Of a stretch of DNA of 64,000 nucleotides, positions 34,074 to 42,231 are shown in pieces. The stretch comes from Eubacterium sp. 14-2 (GTDB taxonomy: Bacteria; Bacillota; Clostridia; Lachnospirales; Lachnospiraceae), in assembly GCF_000403845.2 (NCBI RefSeq), contig NZ_KE159567.1, positions 498,670-562,669 on the forward strand, read 5' to 3'. Both the position numbers and the translations under genes were made by a program. The notes under the pieces were generated by a model. The model did no database searches. It saw only the letters and a program-made list of their open reading frames with translations, and was not told the DNA's origin. Position 1 is the first letter of the stretch; every line of letters starts with the position of its first letter.

Positions 34074-35426
34074 ATGAGGCATCATCTGATTATAGAAAAG
34101 TTTGGAAAAATTGAACGGGCAGATATACAAATGGCCCCTTTTACTCTGTTTGTGGGGGATAATAACAGTGGGAAAAGTTATCTCCTGTCATTGCTGTGGG
34201 GAATTTACACCGCAGATGAATCTTCCGTTCTTTTCGCAGGTTTACAAAAATTAAAACGGGAAGTTTATGAAGAAATTTATGGGAGGCTCTGTCATCTGTT
34301 ACGAAATTCAGGCGGAAATCAGGGACAGAAAATAAAAATAGCTTCTGTAAAATTTTTAGAAGTGCTGAATGCTGCATTAAAAAAGAATAAAAACAGATTT
34401 GTGTCAGAGATTTTCAATTCTGAACAGGTATCTATTCAACATCTTTTTGTGGAAATCCAGGAGAATTTCGAGGTGATTGTAGAAAACCGGAAAGAAGGAG
34501 AGTTTACAGAGGTTTCTTTTGCTGAAAAAAAATCTGTTTTATTTTCAGAGAAGATGATGGAACAGGAACCTGAGATGGCAGCCAGGATAGTTTTCAGGCA
34601 TATTCTGCTGTGGTTTCTGAAAGGAAACATTAGAGATTATTACAGTTCCAATGTGGTATATCTTCCGGCGGCAAGGACAGGTTTTATGCTGACCAGAAAC
34701 ATAATAAATAAAGTCGGAAGGCAGGCGGCCTATAATGTATCCGGATTGCATGATATGGGAGAGAAAGAGGATATGGAGCCTTTTACCAGACCGATTATTC
34801 ATTTTTTGGACATATTGGAGAGCCTTTCTTTAGAACATAAAACAAAGTATGGAGAAATTGCTGACTGGATTACGCAAAATATGACCCATGGAGAGCTTCA
34901 GTATGGCAGTGATGCAAACAGAAATGAAATCAGATATGTGCCGCAGGAAAGTGAAATCAGTCTGCCATTGCGTACAACTTCAGCAGTAGTAACAGAATTA
35001 ACACCTTTATTGCTGATTTTGAAATATAAACGTATGTTGAGTACTGTTTGCTATGAAGAACCGGAAATGTGTCTTCATCCCAAATTGCAGCAGGAGATGG
35101 GCAGATTGCTGGTACGTCTTGTAAACAGCGGAATTTCCATGATTGTAACAACCCACAGCGATATTATTGTCCAGCATATCAATAACATGTGCAGCCTGAA
35201 GGAAAAGGGTGCTTCAGAGGAATTACTGGAGAAGCTGGGGCTGAACCGGGAAGATTTGATGGACATACGGGATGTGGCTGTTTATCAGTTTACGGATAAG
35301 GGAATGTATTCTGAAATGGAACGGAAACTTCCTGTGGACGGAGAGTTCAGAGTAGAAACATTTACAAATGCACTGATGAAGATATTGGAGCAAACTTCAG
35401 AAGTACAGGATTTTGAGGGGGAATAA
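34074..35426 (+). CDS. AAA/ABC-type ATPase of the OLD-like (AAA_21/AAA_15) class
   Basis: A 450-aa protein from ATG 34074, with AAGGAGAATAGG as its site; a start at 34059 lacks a site. Walker A is GDNNSGKS at 28-35. The Walker B glutamates are E328 and E329 in CYEEPEMCLHP, and the switch histidine is H361 in VTTHSDII. The middle is an insertion of about 250 residues. No TOPRIM domain follows, unlike full OLD nucleases. Such ATPases are frequent in phage-defence pairs (Septu, PARIS, Gabija-like). The next gene starts one base after the stop and looks like a nuclease, so the two probably act together. Base composition is slightly more AT-rich than the neighbours. Confidence 0.85.
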   Translation: MRHHLIIEKFGKIERADIQMAPFTLFVGDNNSGKSYLLSLLWGIYTADESSVLFAGLQKLKREVYEEIYGRLCHLLRNSGGNQGQKIKIASVKFLEVLNAALKKNKNRFVSEIFNSEQVSIQHLFVEIQENFEVIVENRKEGEFTEVSFAEKKSVLFSEKMMEQEPEMAARIVFRHILLWFLKGNIRDYYSSNVVYLPAARTGFMLTRNIINKVGRQAAYNVSGLHDMGEKEDMEPFTRPIIHFLDILESLSLEHKTKYGEIADWITQNMTHGELQYGSDANRNEIRYVPQESEISLPLRTTSAVVTELTPLLLILKYKRMLSTVCYEEPEMCLHPKLQQEMGRLLVRLVNSGISMIVTTHSDIIVQHINNMCSLKEKGASEELLEKLGLNREDLMDIRDVAVYQFTDKGMYSEMERKLPVDGEFRVETFTNALMKILEQTSEVQDFEGE

Positions 35427-35427
35427 T

Positions 35428-36034
35428 ATGTTTCCGCTGCATGTGGAGAAAAAGCTGCAGATGTTTCAGAAAGAAAAGTATGCAGTATTGAATGAGAATG
35501 AACAGAAAGAACTGGAGGAAAAAAGTGAGAGCGGCAGGGTGAAACTTACATTTACTGTTCTGGGAGAGACATTGATTCTGTTATCTCCGGAACACAATGT
35601 ATTGCCCTGGCTGGATGGAAAACAGAAGGGGGGCAACATCCTGTGCAGATATTTTTGTGTACAGATGGGAGGAAAACAGGGAAGTATGGGATTTGCATGT
35701 AATTGAGTTTAAAAAGACGATCAATACCGGCTCCCTTGGCAAATCAAAATGGCAGTTTACCATGGGAATTTATAATGCCCGTGCAGTTGCTGCTTTTTTG
35801 GGGATGGAACTGGAAAATATTTATCTGTATTCCGGATACAGGAAGGATAATCTGTCTTCCATGCAAAATGAGTCTCTGATTGCTCTGAGAGCCAGCAATA
35901 ACAGAGATAAATTAAAGGAAATAAAGCAGTGGAATAATGATGTATGCGAGCTGGAACTGGACGGAACAAACAGAATGCTGCCTCATCAGAAAATAAAATT
36001 GAATCAGGATGGTGACGGAACCTTATGTATCTGA
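35428..36034 (+). pseudogene. PD-(D/E)XK-like nuclease partner of the ATPase, frameshifted at a G6 tract
   Basis: The first frame runs from ATG 35428 (site TGAGGGGGAATAAT) and stops at 35706. The second continues to 36034. Removing one G from the six at 35628-35633 joins them into a 201-aa protein. The joined product has CADIFV (D74), then 18 residues, then IEFKK (E93, K95), the D...ExK spacing of PD-(D/E)XK nucleases. QFTMGIYNARAVAAFLGM follows and is compatible with the fold. The frameshift could be real decay, phase variation, programmed slippage or a sequencing error. The family is not recognised beyond the fold; function is inferred from motif and gene pairing. Confidence 0.65.
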
Positions 36035-36052
36035 AAATAAGCATCTTCAAAT

Positions 36053-36448
36053 TCAGAAAAACCGGTTCAGCAGTCCATCCAGAACCTGAAGCAAAACAGA
36101 TAAAAATCCCCATCCCATGCCGAGCATGGCCCACAGATAGAAAGCCAGTTCCATAAAAAGCCAGTTTCCTGTGAGAAACAGATACGGAACCAGCAGCAGA
36201 AGCAGAAGGCCGGCTGCTGTGGCCAGTAAAACGCCTGTGTATCCCAGATAAGTCAGTTTTCCCATATCTGCTCCGTGAATATCCTTTTCACATTGCAGCA
36301 GGGTAAAAAAATGCTGATACAGGGTTTTTGCCCGAAAAGCCCGGATATATCTGTGGCCGCCCCGGAAACTTCGGTATTCACAGCCTGCGGCCAGAGCAAC
36401 ATAAACCCCTGCTATACACAATACCAGTCTTAATATTCTGAAAATCAT
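36053..36448 (-). CDS. Small membrane protein of unknown function
   Basis: A 131-aa protein. One span lies at the N-terminus (RLVLCIAGVYVALAAGC), then a polar stretch (about 25-65), then two or three spans (LTYLGYTGVLLATAAGLLLL, FLTGNWLFMELAFYLW and MGWGFLSVLLQVL). No motif is recognised. It lies 31 bases downstream of ogt on the same strand and may be cotranscribed with it. It is convergent with the nuclease-like gene, 18 bases away, and no clear terminator is seen between them. Confidence 0.6.
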   Translation of the reverse strand: MIFRILRLVLCIAGVYVALAAGCEYRSFRGGHRYIRAFRAKTLYQHFFTLLQCEKDIHGADMGKLTYLGYTGVLLATAAGLLLLLLVPYLFLTGNWLFMELAFYLWAMLGMGWGFLSVLLQVLDGLLNRFF

Positions 36449-36479
36449 ATCTTAATCTCCTGGTTTTGAAAATGTAAAA

Positions 36480-36980
36480 TCAGTCTGTTCTTTCAACAAA
36501 CAGATGTGAATTTTTGTATTCATGTTCCAGCAGCCATTCTTTGATATCCAGTCCGCCGGCATAACCCACAAGGGAACCGTTGCTTCCTATGACCCGGTGA
36601 CAGGGAATGATAATCATGATGGGGTTGCGGTTATTTGCCATACCCACTGCCCGGCAGCCCCTGGGATTTTCGATCTGTACAGCAATTTCTTTATAGCTGC
36701 GTGTTTCCCCATAGGGAATGGTACATAAAGCCTTCCAGGCTTTTTGCTGAAATAAGGTTCCACAGGGGTTCAGAGGAAGGTCGAAAGCCTTCCGACTGCC
36801 TTGAAAGTATTCGGTAAGCTGGGTTCTGGCAGAGCGGATAAGAACAGTATCTTTCTGCCTGGCAGGGAAATCAGCCGGAAGTTTTTCCCGGTCAGACAGA
36901 CACAGGCGTGTCAGGTACCCGTGTTCCTCCAGAATCAGCATGGTGCCCAGAGGGGAGGAATAGTAATCCAGATATTTCAT
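36480..36980 (-). CDS. ogt: Methylated-DNA-[protein]-cysteine S-methyltransferase
   Basis: A 166-aa suicide repair enzyme. The acceptor cysteine is in IIPCHRVIG (about residue 126), preceded by AVGMANNRNPI and followed by GSLVGYAGGLDIKEWLL. PYGETRSYKEIA is the winged-helix part that binds DNA. It removes methyl groups from O6-methylguanine by taking them on the cysteine. The gene is divergent from an AlkD-like gene 80 bases away, and their -10 elements overlap, so both alkylation-repair genes probably share control. Confidence 0.95.
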   Translation of the reverse strand: MKYLDYYSSPLGTMLILEEHGYLTRLCLSDREKLPADFPARQKDTVLIRSARTQLTEYFQGSRKAFDLPLNPCGTLFQQKAWKALCTIPYGETRSYKEIAVQIENPRGCRAVGMANNRNPIMIIIPCHRVIGSNGSLVGYAGGLDIKEWLLEHEYKNSHLFVERTD

Positions 36981-37018
36981 GATTGCAGCCTTTCTTTTTT
37001 CAGATGTAATGTGTAATC

Positions 37019-37028
37019 AGTATACAAT
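37019..37028. promoter_or_regulatory. Overlapping divergent -10 elements for ogt and the alkD-like gene
   Basis: The palindrome GTATAC (37020-37025) gives TATACT on the minus strand (37024-37019) and TATACA/TACAAT on the plus strand (37021-37028). Neither -35 is close to consensus. Only one polymerase can open this site at a time. Confidence 0.55.
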
Positions 37029-37060
37029 AAAATTAAGAAAAATAAAAGGAGAACATACAA

Positions 37061-37777
37061 ATGACAGTCCTGTTTTCCGGAAATCCGGAAGAATGCAATA
37101 TCCAAATCAGAAAACAGCTGGAGCAGCTTGCGGAGCCGGAATTTCAGCAGTTTACTTCGAAACTGCTGCCGGGAGTGGAGCATATTCTGGGGGTGCGTTT
37201 GCCCCTGCTGCGCAGTCTGGCCAGGCAGCTTGCAAAAGAAGAATGGAAAACGTATCTCTGTCATGCTGTTGATGACAGTTATGAAGAAGTAATGCTGCAG
37301 GGGATGGTTTTGGGATATGCCAGAGGAGATTTACAGGAAAAGAGGAAGTTTCTGGAAACATTTATTCCCAAAATAAATAACTGGTCGGTCTGTGACAGCG
37401 TATGTTCCACCATCAAACTGGCCAGAAGCCAGCCAGCGGAATTCTGGGAATTTCTGCAGCAGTACTTAAACAGCAGGGAGGAATTTCAGATTCGTTTTGG
37501 GCTGGTACAGCTTCTGGACTATTATGTAAATGAAACGTATCTTGAAAGAGTGCTGGAAGCGGTGCAGCAGGTGCAGCAGGAGGCTTATTATGTCAACATG
37601 GCACAGGCCTGGGCAATATCCATCTGCTACCGGGAGTTTCCGGAAGCAACACTGCCGGTTCTTAAGAAAAATACTCTGAATGATTTTACCCATAACAAGG
37701 CCATTCAGAAGATTACAGAGTCTCTGAAAGTGTCCGGGGAGAAGAAAGAGCTGGTGAAAACCCTGAGACGGCAGTAA
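37061..37777 (+). CDS. DNA alkylation repair protein (AlkD-like)
   Basis: A 238-aa all-helical protein with HEAT-like repeats. LPLLRSLARQLAKEEW, EEVMLQGMVLGYARGD, NNWSVCDSVCSTIK, YYVNMAQAWAISICYREFPE and NDFTHNKAIQKITESL are typical of the AlkD/AlkC-like family. The family removes bulky N3- or N7-alkylated purines without base flipping. NNWSVCDSV is the usual DNA-contact segment. The start at 37061 follows AAAAGGAGAACATACAA. It is divergent from ogt. Confidence 0.88.
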   Translation: MTVLFSGNPEECNIQIRKQLEQLAEPEFQQFTSKLLPGVEHILGVRLPLLRSLARQLAKEEWKTYLCHAVDDSYEEVMLQGMVLGYARGDLQEKRKFLETFIPKINNWSVCDSVCSTIKLARSQPAEFWEFLQQYLNSREEFQIRFGLVQLLDYYVNETYLERVLEAVQQVQQEAYYVNMAQAWAISICYREFPEATLPVLKKNTLNDFTHNKAIQKITESLKVSGEKKELVKTLRRQ

Positions 37778-37838
37778 ATCTGATTTTACGGTTCTCTGCT
37801 CTGATAAGATATTTGTTTTTCATATTCGCCCGATTCCA

Positions 37839-37867
37839 TTGACGATAAGGCCGTAAAACTTTATAAT
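37839..37867 (+). promoter_or_regulatory. Strong sigma-A promoter for prfB
   Basis: TTGACG (37839-37844), 17-base spacer, TATAAT (37862-37867), 56 bases before the prfB start. Confidence 0.85.
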
Positions 37868-37922
37868 AAGCCCTGAGGCAGTTATACAGTCAGTTATATT
37901 ATGAAAGAAAGAAGGTGACACA

Positions 37923-39039
37923 ATGGTAGAATTAGACCAGTTCAAAACAACTTTGAACACCTACAAAGGACCATTAGTGGAAGTGAGGGATTCACTTTAA
38001 CCTGGCAAATAAAGAAAAGAAAATCCAGGAACTGGAACGGGAAATGGAAGCCCCGGATTTTTGGGATAATACGGAGCTTTCCCAGATAAAAATGAAAGAG
38101 CTGAAAAGTCTGAAAGATGATGTGGAGACCTATGCACAGCTTTCCGGCCAGTACGAAGATATTGAGACCCTGCTGGAAATGGGCTATGAAGAGAATGATG
38201 CTTCTCTGATACCGGAAATTGAGGAGTCCCTGCAGGAGTTTGAAAGTACATTTGAAACTATCAGGATTAAGACATTGCTTTCCGGGGAATACGACGGGGA
38301 AAACGCCATTGTCTCTCTCCATGCGGGAGCGGGAGGAACGGAATCCTGTGACTGGAATTCCATGCTGTACCGGATGTATAAACGGTGGGCGGAAGACCGG
38401 GGATATGAGGTGGAAGTGCTGGATTCCCTGGACGGAGAGGAAGCGGGGATCAAATCCATTACCTTTGAGGTGCGGGGAGAAAATGCCTATGGGTACCTGA
38501 AATCCGAAAAAGGCGTGCACCGTCTGGTGCGGATTTCGCCGTTTAATGCAGCAGGCAAGAGGCAGACCTCTTTTGCTTCCTGTGATGTAATGCCGGATAT
38601 TGAAAAGGATCTGGACATTGAAGTAAAAGACGATGAACTTCGGATTGACACCTACCGTTCCAGCGGGGCCGGCGGGCAGCATATCAACAAGACCTCCTCT
38701 GCGATTCGTATTACCCATCTTCCCACAGGAATAGTGGTGCAGTGTCAGAACGAGCGTTCTCAGCATATGAATAAGGATAAGGCCATGCAGATGCTGAAAG
38801 CGAAACTCTATCTGTTAAAACAGGAAGAAAACGAGAAAAAAGCAGCGGATATCCGGGGAGAAGTAACGGAAATTGGCTGGGGAAACCAGATTCGTTCTTA
38901 CGTCATGCAGCCCTATACCATGGTAAAAGATCACCGTACCAATGCGGAAACAGGAAATGTGGACAGTGTGATGGACGGGAAACTTGATGTGTTTATCAAT
39001 GCTTACCTGAAGTGGAAAAGTCTGGGAAAAACACAGTAA
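37923..39039 (+). CDS. prfB: Peptide chain release factor 2, expressed by programmed +1 frameshift
   Basis: The start at ATG 37923 gives 25 codons ending in CTT (37995-37997) and the stop TAA (37998-38000). Shifting +1 at CTT-T reads AAC next, and the frame continues to 39039, joining as 37923..37997 and 37999..39039 for 371 residues. GGQ is at 250-252, as in E. coli RF2, within SGAGGQHINK. The stop-recognition motif SPF is in VRISPFNA. RF2 ends translation at UGA and UAA. The upstream GAGGG (37985-37989) can pair with 16S rRNA and push the shift. The in-frame stop is UAA rather than the common UGA. Autoregulation by RF2 is expected. Confidence 0.95.
37985..38001 (+). promoter_or_regulatory. 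prfB frameshift site CUU-UAA-C with internal SD-like sequence
   Basis: GAGGG (37985-37989), five bases, CTT (37995-37997), TAA, then C. The spacing to CTT is two bases longer than the three in E. coli prfB. Confidence 0.9.
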
Positions 39040-39048
39040 CGGTTGTAT

Positions 39049-39078
39049 CAGGCCCGCCGCCTTGCGGGCCTGCGGCTG
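39049..39078 (+). terminator. Terminator-like hairpin after prfB
   Basis: CAGGCCCGC (39049-39057) pairs with GCGGGCCTG (39064-39072), loop of six; only a short TTT follows (39077-39079). Confidence 0.6.
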
Positions 39079-39195
39079 TTTATGCACAGGGGCGCATAAG
39101 GAAACTGGCTGTTTACGCAGTATGTGCCCCGGGTACAGCAGGCAGGAGAAGAAACCTTTCCTGCCAGGCTGTGACAGAGTACAGGAGGAAGAAAA

Positions 39196-40489
39196 ATGGG
39201 AATTATCAGAGCGGCAGTGCAGTCAGTGTCCGGAGGACTGGCAGACCAGTGGCTGGAAGTATATGAACCGGGAGACATGGGAGACAGAACGGTATTTACC
39301 AGAGGCGTCAGGACCAGGAAGGGCGAAAATGTAAAAGGAACCGATGATACGGTAAGTAACGGATCTGTAATCCATGTATATGACAATCAGTTTATGATGC
39401 TGGTGGACGGAGGGAAAATCGTAGATTATACAGCGGAATCGGGATACTACGAGGTAGACAATTCCGCACTGCCTTCCCTGTTTAACGGTCAGCTGAAGGA
39501 CGCGGTGAAGGAATCTTTTCAGCGTATCAGATTCGGCGGTCAGACCCCCGCCATGCAGAAAGTATTTTATATCAATCTGCAGGAAATCAAGGGGATAAAA
39601 TTCGGCACCAGAAATCCCATCAATTATTTTGATAATTTTTACAATGCAGAGCTGTTTCTGCGCCCATGGGACTTATTCCATTAAAATTACAGATCCCATA
39701 CGGTTTTACGGGGAAGCAATTCCCAAAAATGAGGAGCAGGTGGAAATAGAAGATATCAACGAGCAGTACCTTTCAGAATTTCTGGAAGCAATGCAGTCTG
39801 CCATCAATCAGATGTCAGCCGACGGAATCCGTATTTCCCACGTAGCCTCCAAAGGACGGGAACTGGGAAAATATATGGCGGATACCCTGGATGAAGACTG
39901 GAACCGGATGCGCGGAATGGAAGTTCAGGCAGTGGGAATTGCCAGCGTTTCCTATGATGAAAAATCCACAGAGCTGATTAATATGCGAAACGAAGGAGCC
40001 ATGCTCGGCGATCCAACGGTGCGGGAAGGATATCTGCAGGGGCATATGGCCCGTGGACTGGAAGCAGCGGGTTCGAATGCCAACGGAGCCATGGCCGGAT
40101 TTATGGGAATGGGCGTTGGTATGCAGGCCGGCGGAAACGCCATGGGAGCGGCTTCCGCAGCCAATATGCAGCAAATGCAGATGCAGAATGCTCAGAACAT
40201 GCAGCAGAACCGGAGCGGACAGCAGTTCCAGTCACAGGCTGCCGGAAATACAGCAGGATGGACCTGTGAGTGCGGAGCAGTAAACAGCGGAAAATTCTGT
40301 TCCGAGTGTGGGAAGCCCCAGCCAAAAAAACCGGAAGAATGGACCTGCAAATGCGGCCACAGGAACCAGGGGAAATTCTGCTCCGAGTGCGGAGCGCCGA
40401 AGGCAGAACAGCCTGGTACATGGACCTGTAAGTGCGGAGCGGTAAACAGCGGAAAGTTCTGTTCTGACTGCGGAAAACCGGTACAGTAG
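39196..40489 (+). pseudogene. SPFH-domain protein with three C-terminal zinc ribbons, frameshifted near 39663
   Basis: The first frame runs from ATG 39196 (site AGGAGGAAGAAAA) to a stop at 39684. The second frame carries on to 40489. Deleting one C in 39663-39665 joins NAELFLR to HGTYSIKITDP, giving about 430 residues. The N-terminal two thirds resemble the bacterial SPFH proteins labelled virion core protein-like (GGQTPAMQKVFYINLQEIKG, GTYSIKITDP). A Gly/Met/Gln-rich linker follows, then three ribbons of the form W-x-C-x-C-G ... FC-x2-CG. It probably scaffolds membrane-associated or chaperone complexes together with the next gene. The frame break may be true inactivation or a sequence error; the downstream reading frame is fully preserved. 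Confidence 0.7.
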
Positions 40490-40517
40490 GGAAACAGAAG
40501 AGACAGGGAGAATACAA

Positions 40518-41570
40518 ATGTCAGTGATCAGTTATAAATGTCCAAACTGCGACGGTGAACTGGTATTCCATCCGAGAACGCAGAAGTACAGGTGTGAATA
40601 CTGTATTTCTGCGTTTTCGCAGGAAGAATTAAATCGGATGCAGCCCGAAACATCGAAAGAAAAACAGGAAGATGTCTCGTCCGGCAAGACCCGGAATCAG
40701 GAAGGCAGTGTTTACAGCTGTCCCAGCTGCGGGGCCCAGGTTGTGACGGATAAAACCACCGCGGCGTCATTTTGTTACTATTGTCATAATCCGGTGGTGC
40801 TGTCCGGAAGGGTATCCGGGGAATTCATGCCCCATAAAATCATTCCTTTTGCCATTGACAAAGAGCAGGCTGCGGAGAAATTTCTGGAATATGTGCACAG
40901 TAAAAAATTTGTTCCGAGAGCTTTTTTTAAAAAAAGCCAGATGGAAAAAATAACCGGTGTCTATTTCCCCTACTGGCTGGTGGATCTGGATTTTGAAGGA
41001 ACATTACAGGCGGAAGGAAAAAAGGTTCGGGTCTGGCGCGAAAAAGACACAGAATACACCGAGACAAAACTGTATTGGGTGGAACGGAGAGGGGATATTC
41101 ATCTGGAGGATATCACCAGAAATGCTCTGACAAAAGCCAACAATAAACTTTCTCTGGGGGTTCTGCCCTACGATATGAGCAGAGCCAGGGACTTTCAGAT
41201 GGGCTATCTGTCGGGATTTCTGGCAGAAAAGCGCGATATAGAACAGAGAGATCTGGAAACAGGTGTGGGGAGAGAGGCCGGAGATTATGGAGGGAAAATG
41301 CTTCGTGATACGGTTCACGGGTACGATTCCCTGTCTGTAAAAAAATGTACTTTTGACGTCCGGCGGCAAAACTGGGAATATGTGTTCCTTCCCGTCTGGA
41401 CCGTAACCTATGAAGGCAGGGACGGAAAGGTTTACTATTATTCCATGAACGGACAGAATGGGAAAGTATGCGGTGAACTCCCTGTTGATTATAAAAAAGT
41501 GTTTCTGTTCAGCGGCCTGATTGCACTGATTGTATTTCTGCTTGGACTGACAGGAGGGTATTTCTTATGA
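40518..41570 (+). CDS. TFIIB-type zinc-ribbon membrane protein
   Basis: A 350-aa protein. Two zinc ribbons at the N-terminus (YKCPNCDGELVF with YRCEYCIS, then YSCPSCGAQVV with CYYCHNPV) precede a soluble domain (IPFAIDKEQAAEKFLEYVHS, VYFPYWLVDLDFEG, VFLPVWTVTYEGRDGKVYYY). One C-terminal span follows (VFLFSGLIALIVFLLGLTGG). It is often mislabelled as a helicase because of the ribbons, but no ATPase motif is present. In related genomes it travels with SPFH/ribbon proteins and a TPM-domain protein, as here. The trio probably forms one membrane complex. Its stop overlaps the next start (ATGA). Confidence 0.85.
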   Translation: MSVISYKCPNCDGELVFHPRTQKYRCEYCISAFSQEELNRMQPETSKEKQEDVSSGKTRNQEGSVYSCPSCGAQVVTDKTTAASFCYYCHNPVVLSGRVSGEFMPHKIIPFAIDKEQAAEKFLEYVHSKKFVPRAFFKKSQMEKITGVYFPYWLVDLDFEGTLQAEGKKVRVWREKDTEYTETKLYWVERRGDIHLEDITRNALTKANNKLSLGVLPYDMSRARDFQMGYLSGFLAEKRDIEQRDLETGVGREAGDYGGKMLRDTVHGYDSLSVKKCTFDVRRQNWEYVFLPVWTVTYEGRDGKVYYYSMNGQNGKVCGELPVDYKKVFLFSGLIALIVFLLGLTGGYFL

Positions 41571-42064
41571 ATCTGTACAGCATATGTTCCGGTCAGCAGA
41601 CGGGAAGAACAGGATATTTTAAGAGGAAGCATGGAAGAGCGAAGATGCTGATGTGGATGTTTCTGGTACTCTGTCTGACGTTACCTGTAAAAACACAGGC
41701 GGCGGAGCGGGCAGTCACCGTCCAGGCGGGAATTCTGACGGAAGAAGAGATACAGGAACTTACCCGTCAGGCTGAAGAACTGGAACAGGATACCGGGGTA
41801 TATGAATCAGAATATCCGGAAGATACCAAAGAAGCAGCAGATGACCAGGAAGAACGCCGAAGCATTACAGACACAGAACTGCTGATTGCGGCAGTGGCAG
41901 CGCTGGCAGCCGGAGGTATTACCGCAGGTAATATTATAGTGAAATACCGGCTGAGATTTGGGGGTTACCGATATCCTGTGGAAAAGAACGGAAACTTAAA
42001 TCTTCGTATCCAGGAAGAACGGCTGGTGAACCAGTTTGTGAAAAAACGGGATATATCCAAATGA
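41567..42064 (+). CDS. TPM-domain-like secreted/membrane protein lacking the domain core
   Basis: A 165-aa protein. The signal segment (MLMWMFLVLCLTLPVKTQA) is followed by ILTEEEIQELTRQAEELEQ, the start of a TPM (phosphatase/repair) domain. About 100 residues that normally follow are missing. A short acidic linker leads to a span (LLIAAVAALAAGGITAGNII) and a tail (NGNLNLRIQEERLVNQFV) like that of intact TPM proteins. The middle may have been deleted in frame. It is translated from a start overlapping the previous stop, behind GGAGGGTATTTCTT. Without the core, enzymatic activity is unlikely. Confidence 0.65.
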   Translation: MNLYSICSGQQTGRTGYFKRKHGRAKMLMWMFLVLCLTLPVKTQAAERAVTVQAGILTEEEIQELTRQAEELEQDTGVYESEYPEDTKEAADDQEERRSITDTELLIAAVAALAAGGITAGNIIVKYRLRFGGYRYPVEKNGNLNLRIQEERLVNQFVKKRDISK

Positions 42065-42098
42065 AATTCCGGAGGCATCCGGAAATTAAAAAAACAGG

Positions 42099-42127
42099 TT
42101 GCATTCAGAAAACAAATGTGCTAATAT
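42099..42127 (+). promoter_or_regulatory. Promoter for the aspartate-family operon
   Basis: TTGCAT (42099-42104), 17-base spacer, extended TGc-TAATAT (-10 at 42122-42127). A repeat CTGTGA (42133-42138) / TCACAG (42152-42157) just downstream could be an operator. Confidence 0.7.
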
Positions 42128-42231
42128 CTTTCCTGTGAGTACATATGTATTTCACAGAAATACAGAAAGCGGTATGGAGGCAGCAGTGGGGGTATCCGAA
42201 CTGTTGTATGTGGAAAAGGCCGGAGGGCGCC

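Noticed and set aside
37942..38766. Minus-strand 274-residue frame opposite prfB
   Set aside because: It is a shadow of the RF2 coding sequence, which has all family motifs.
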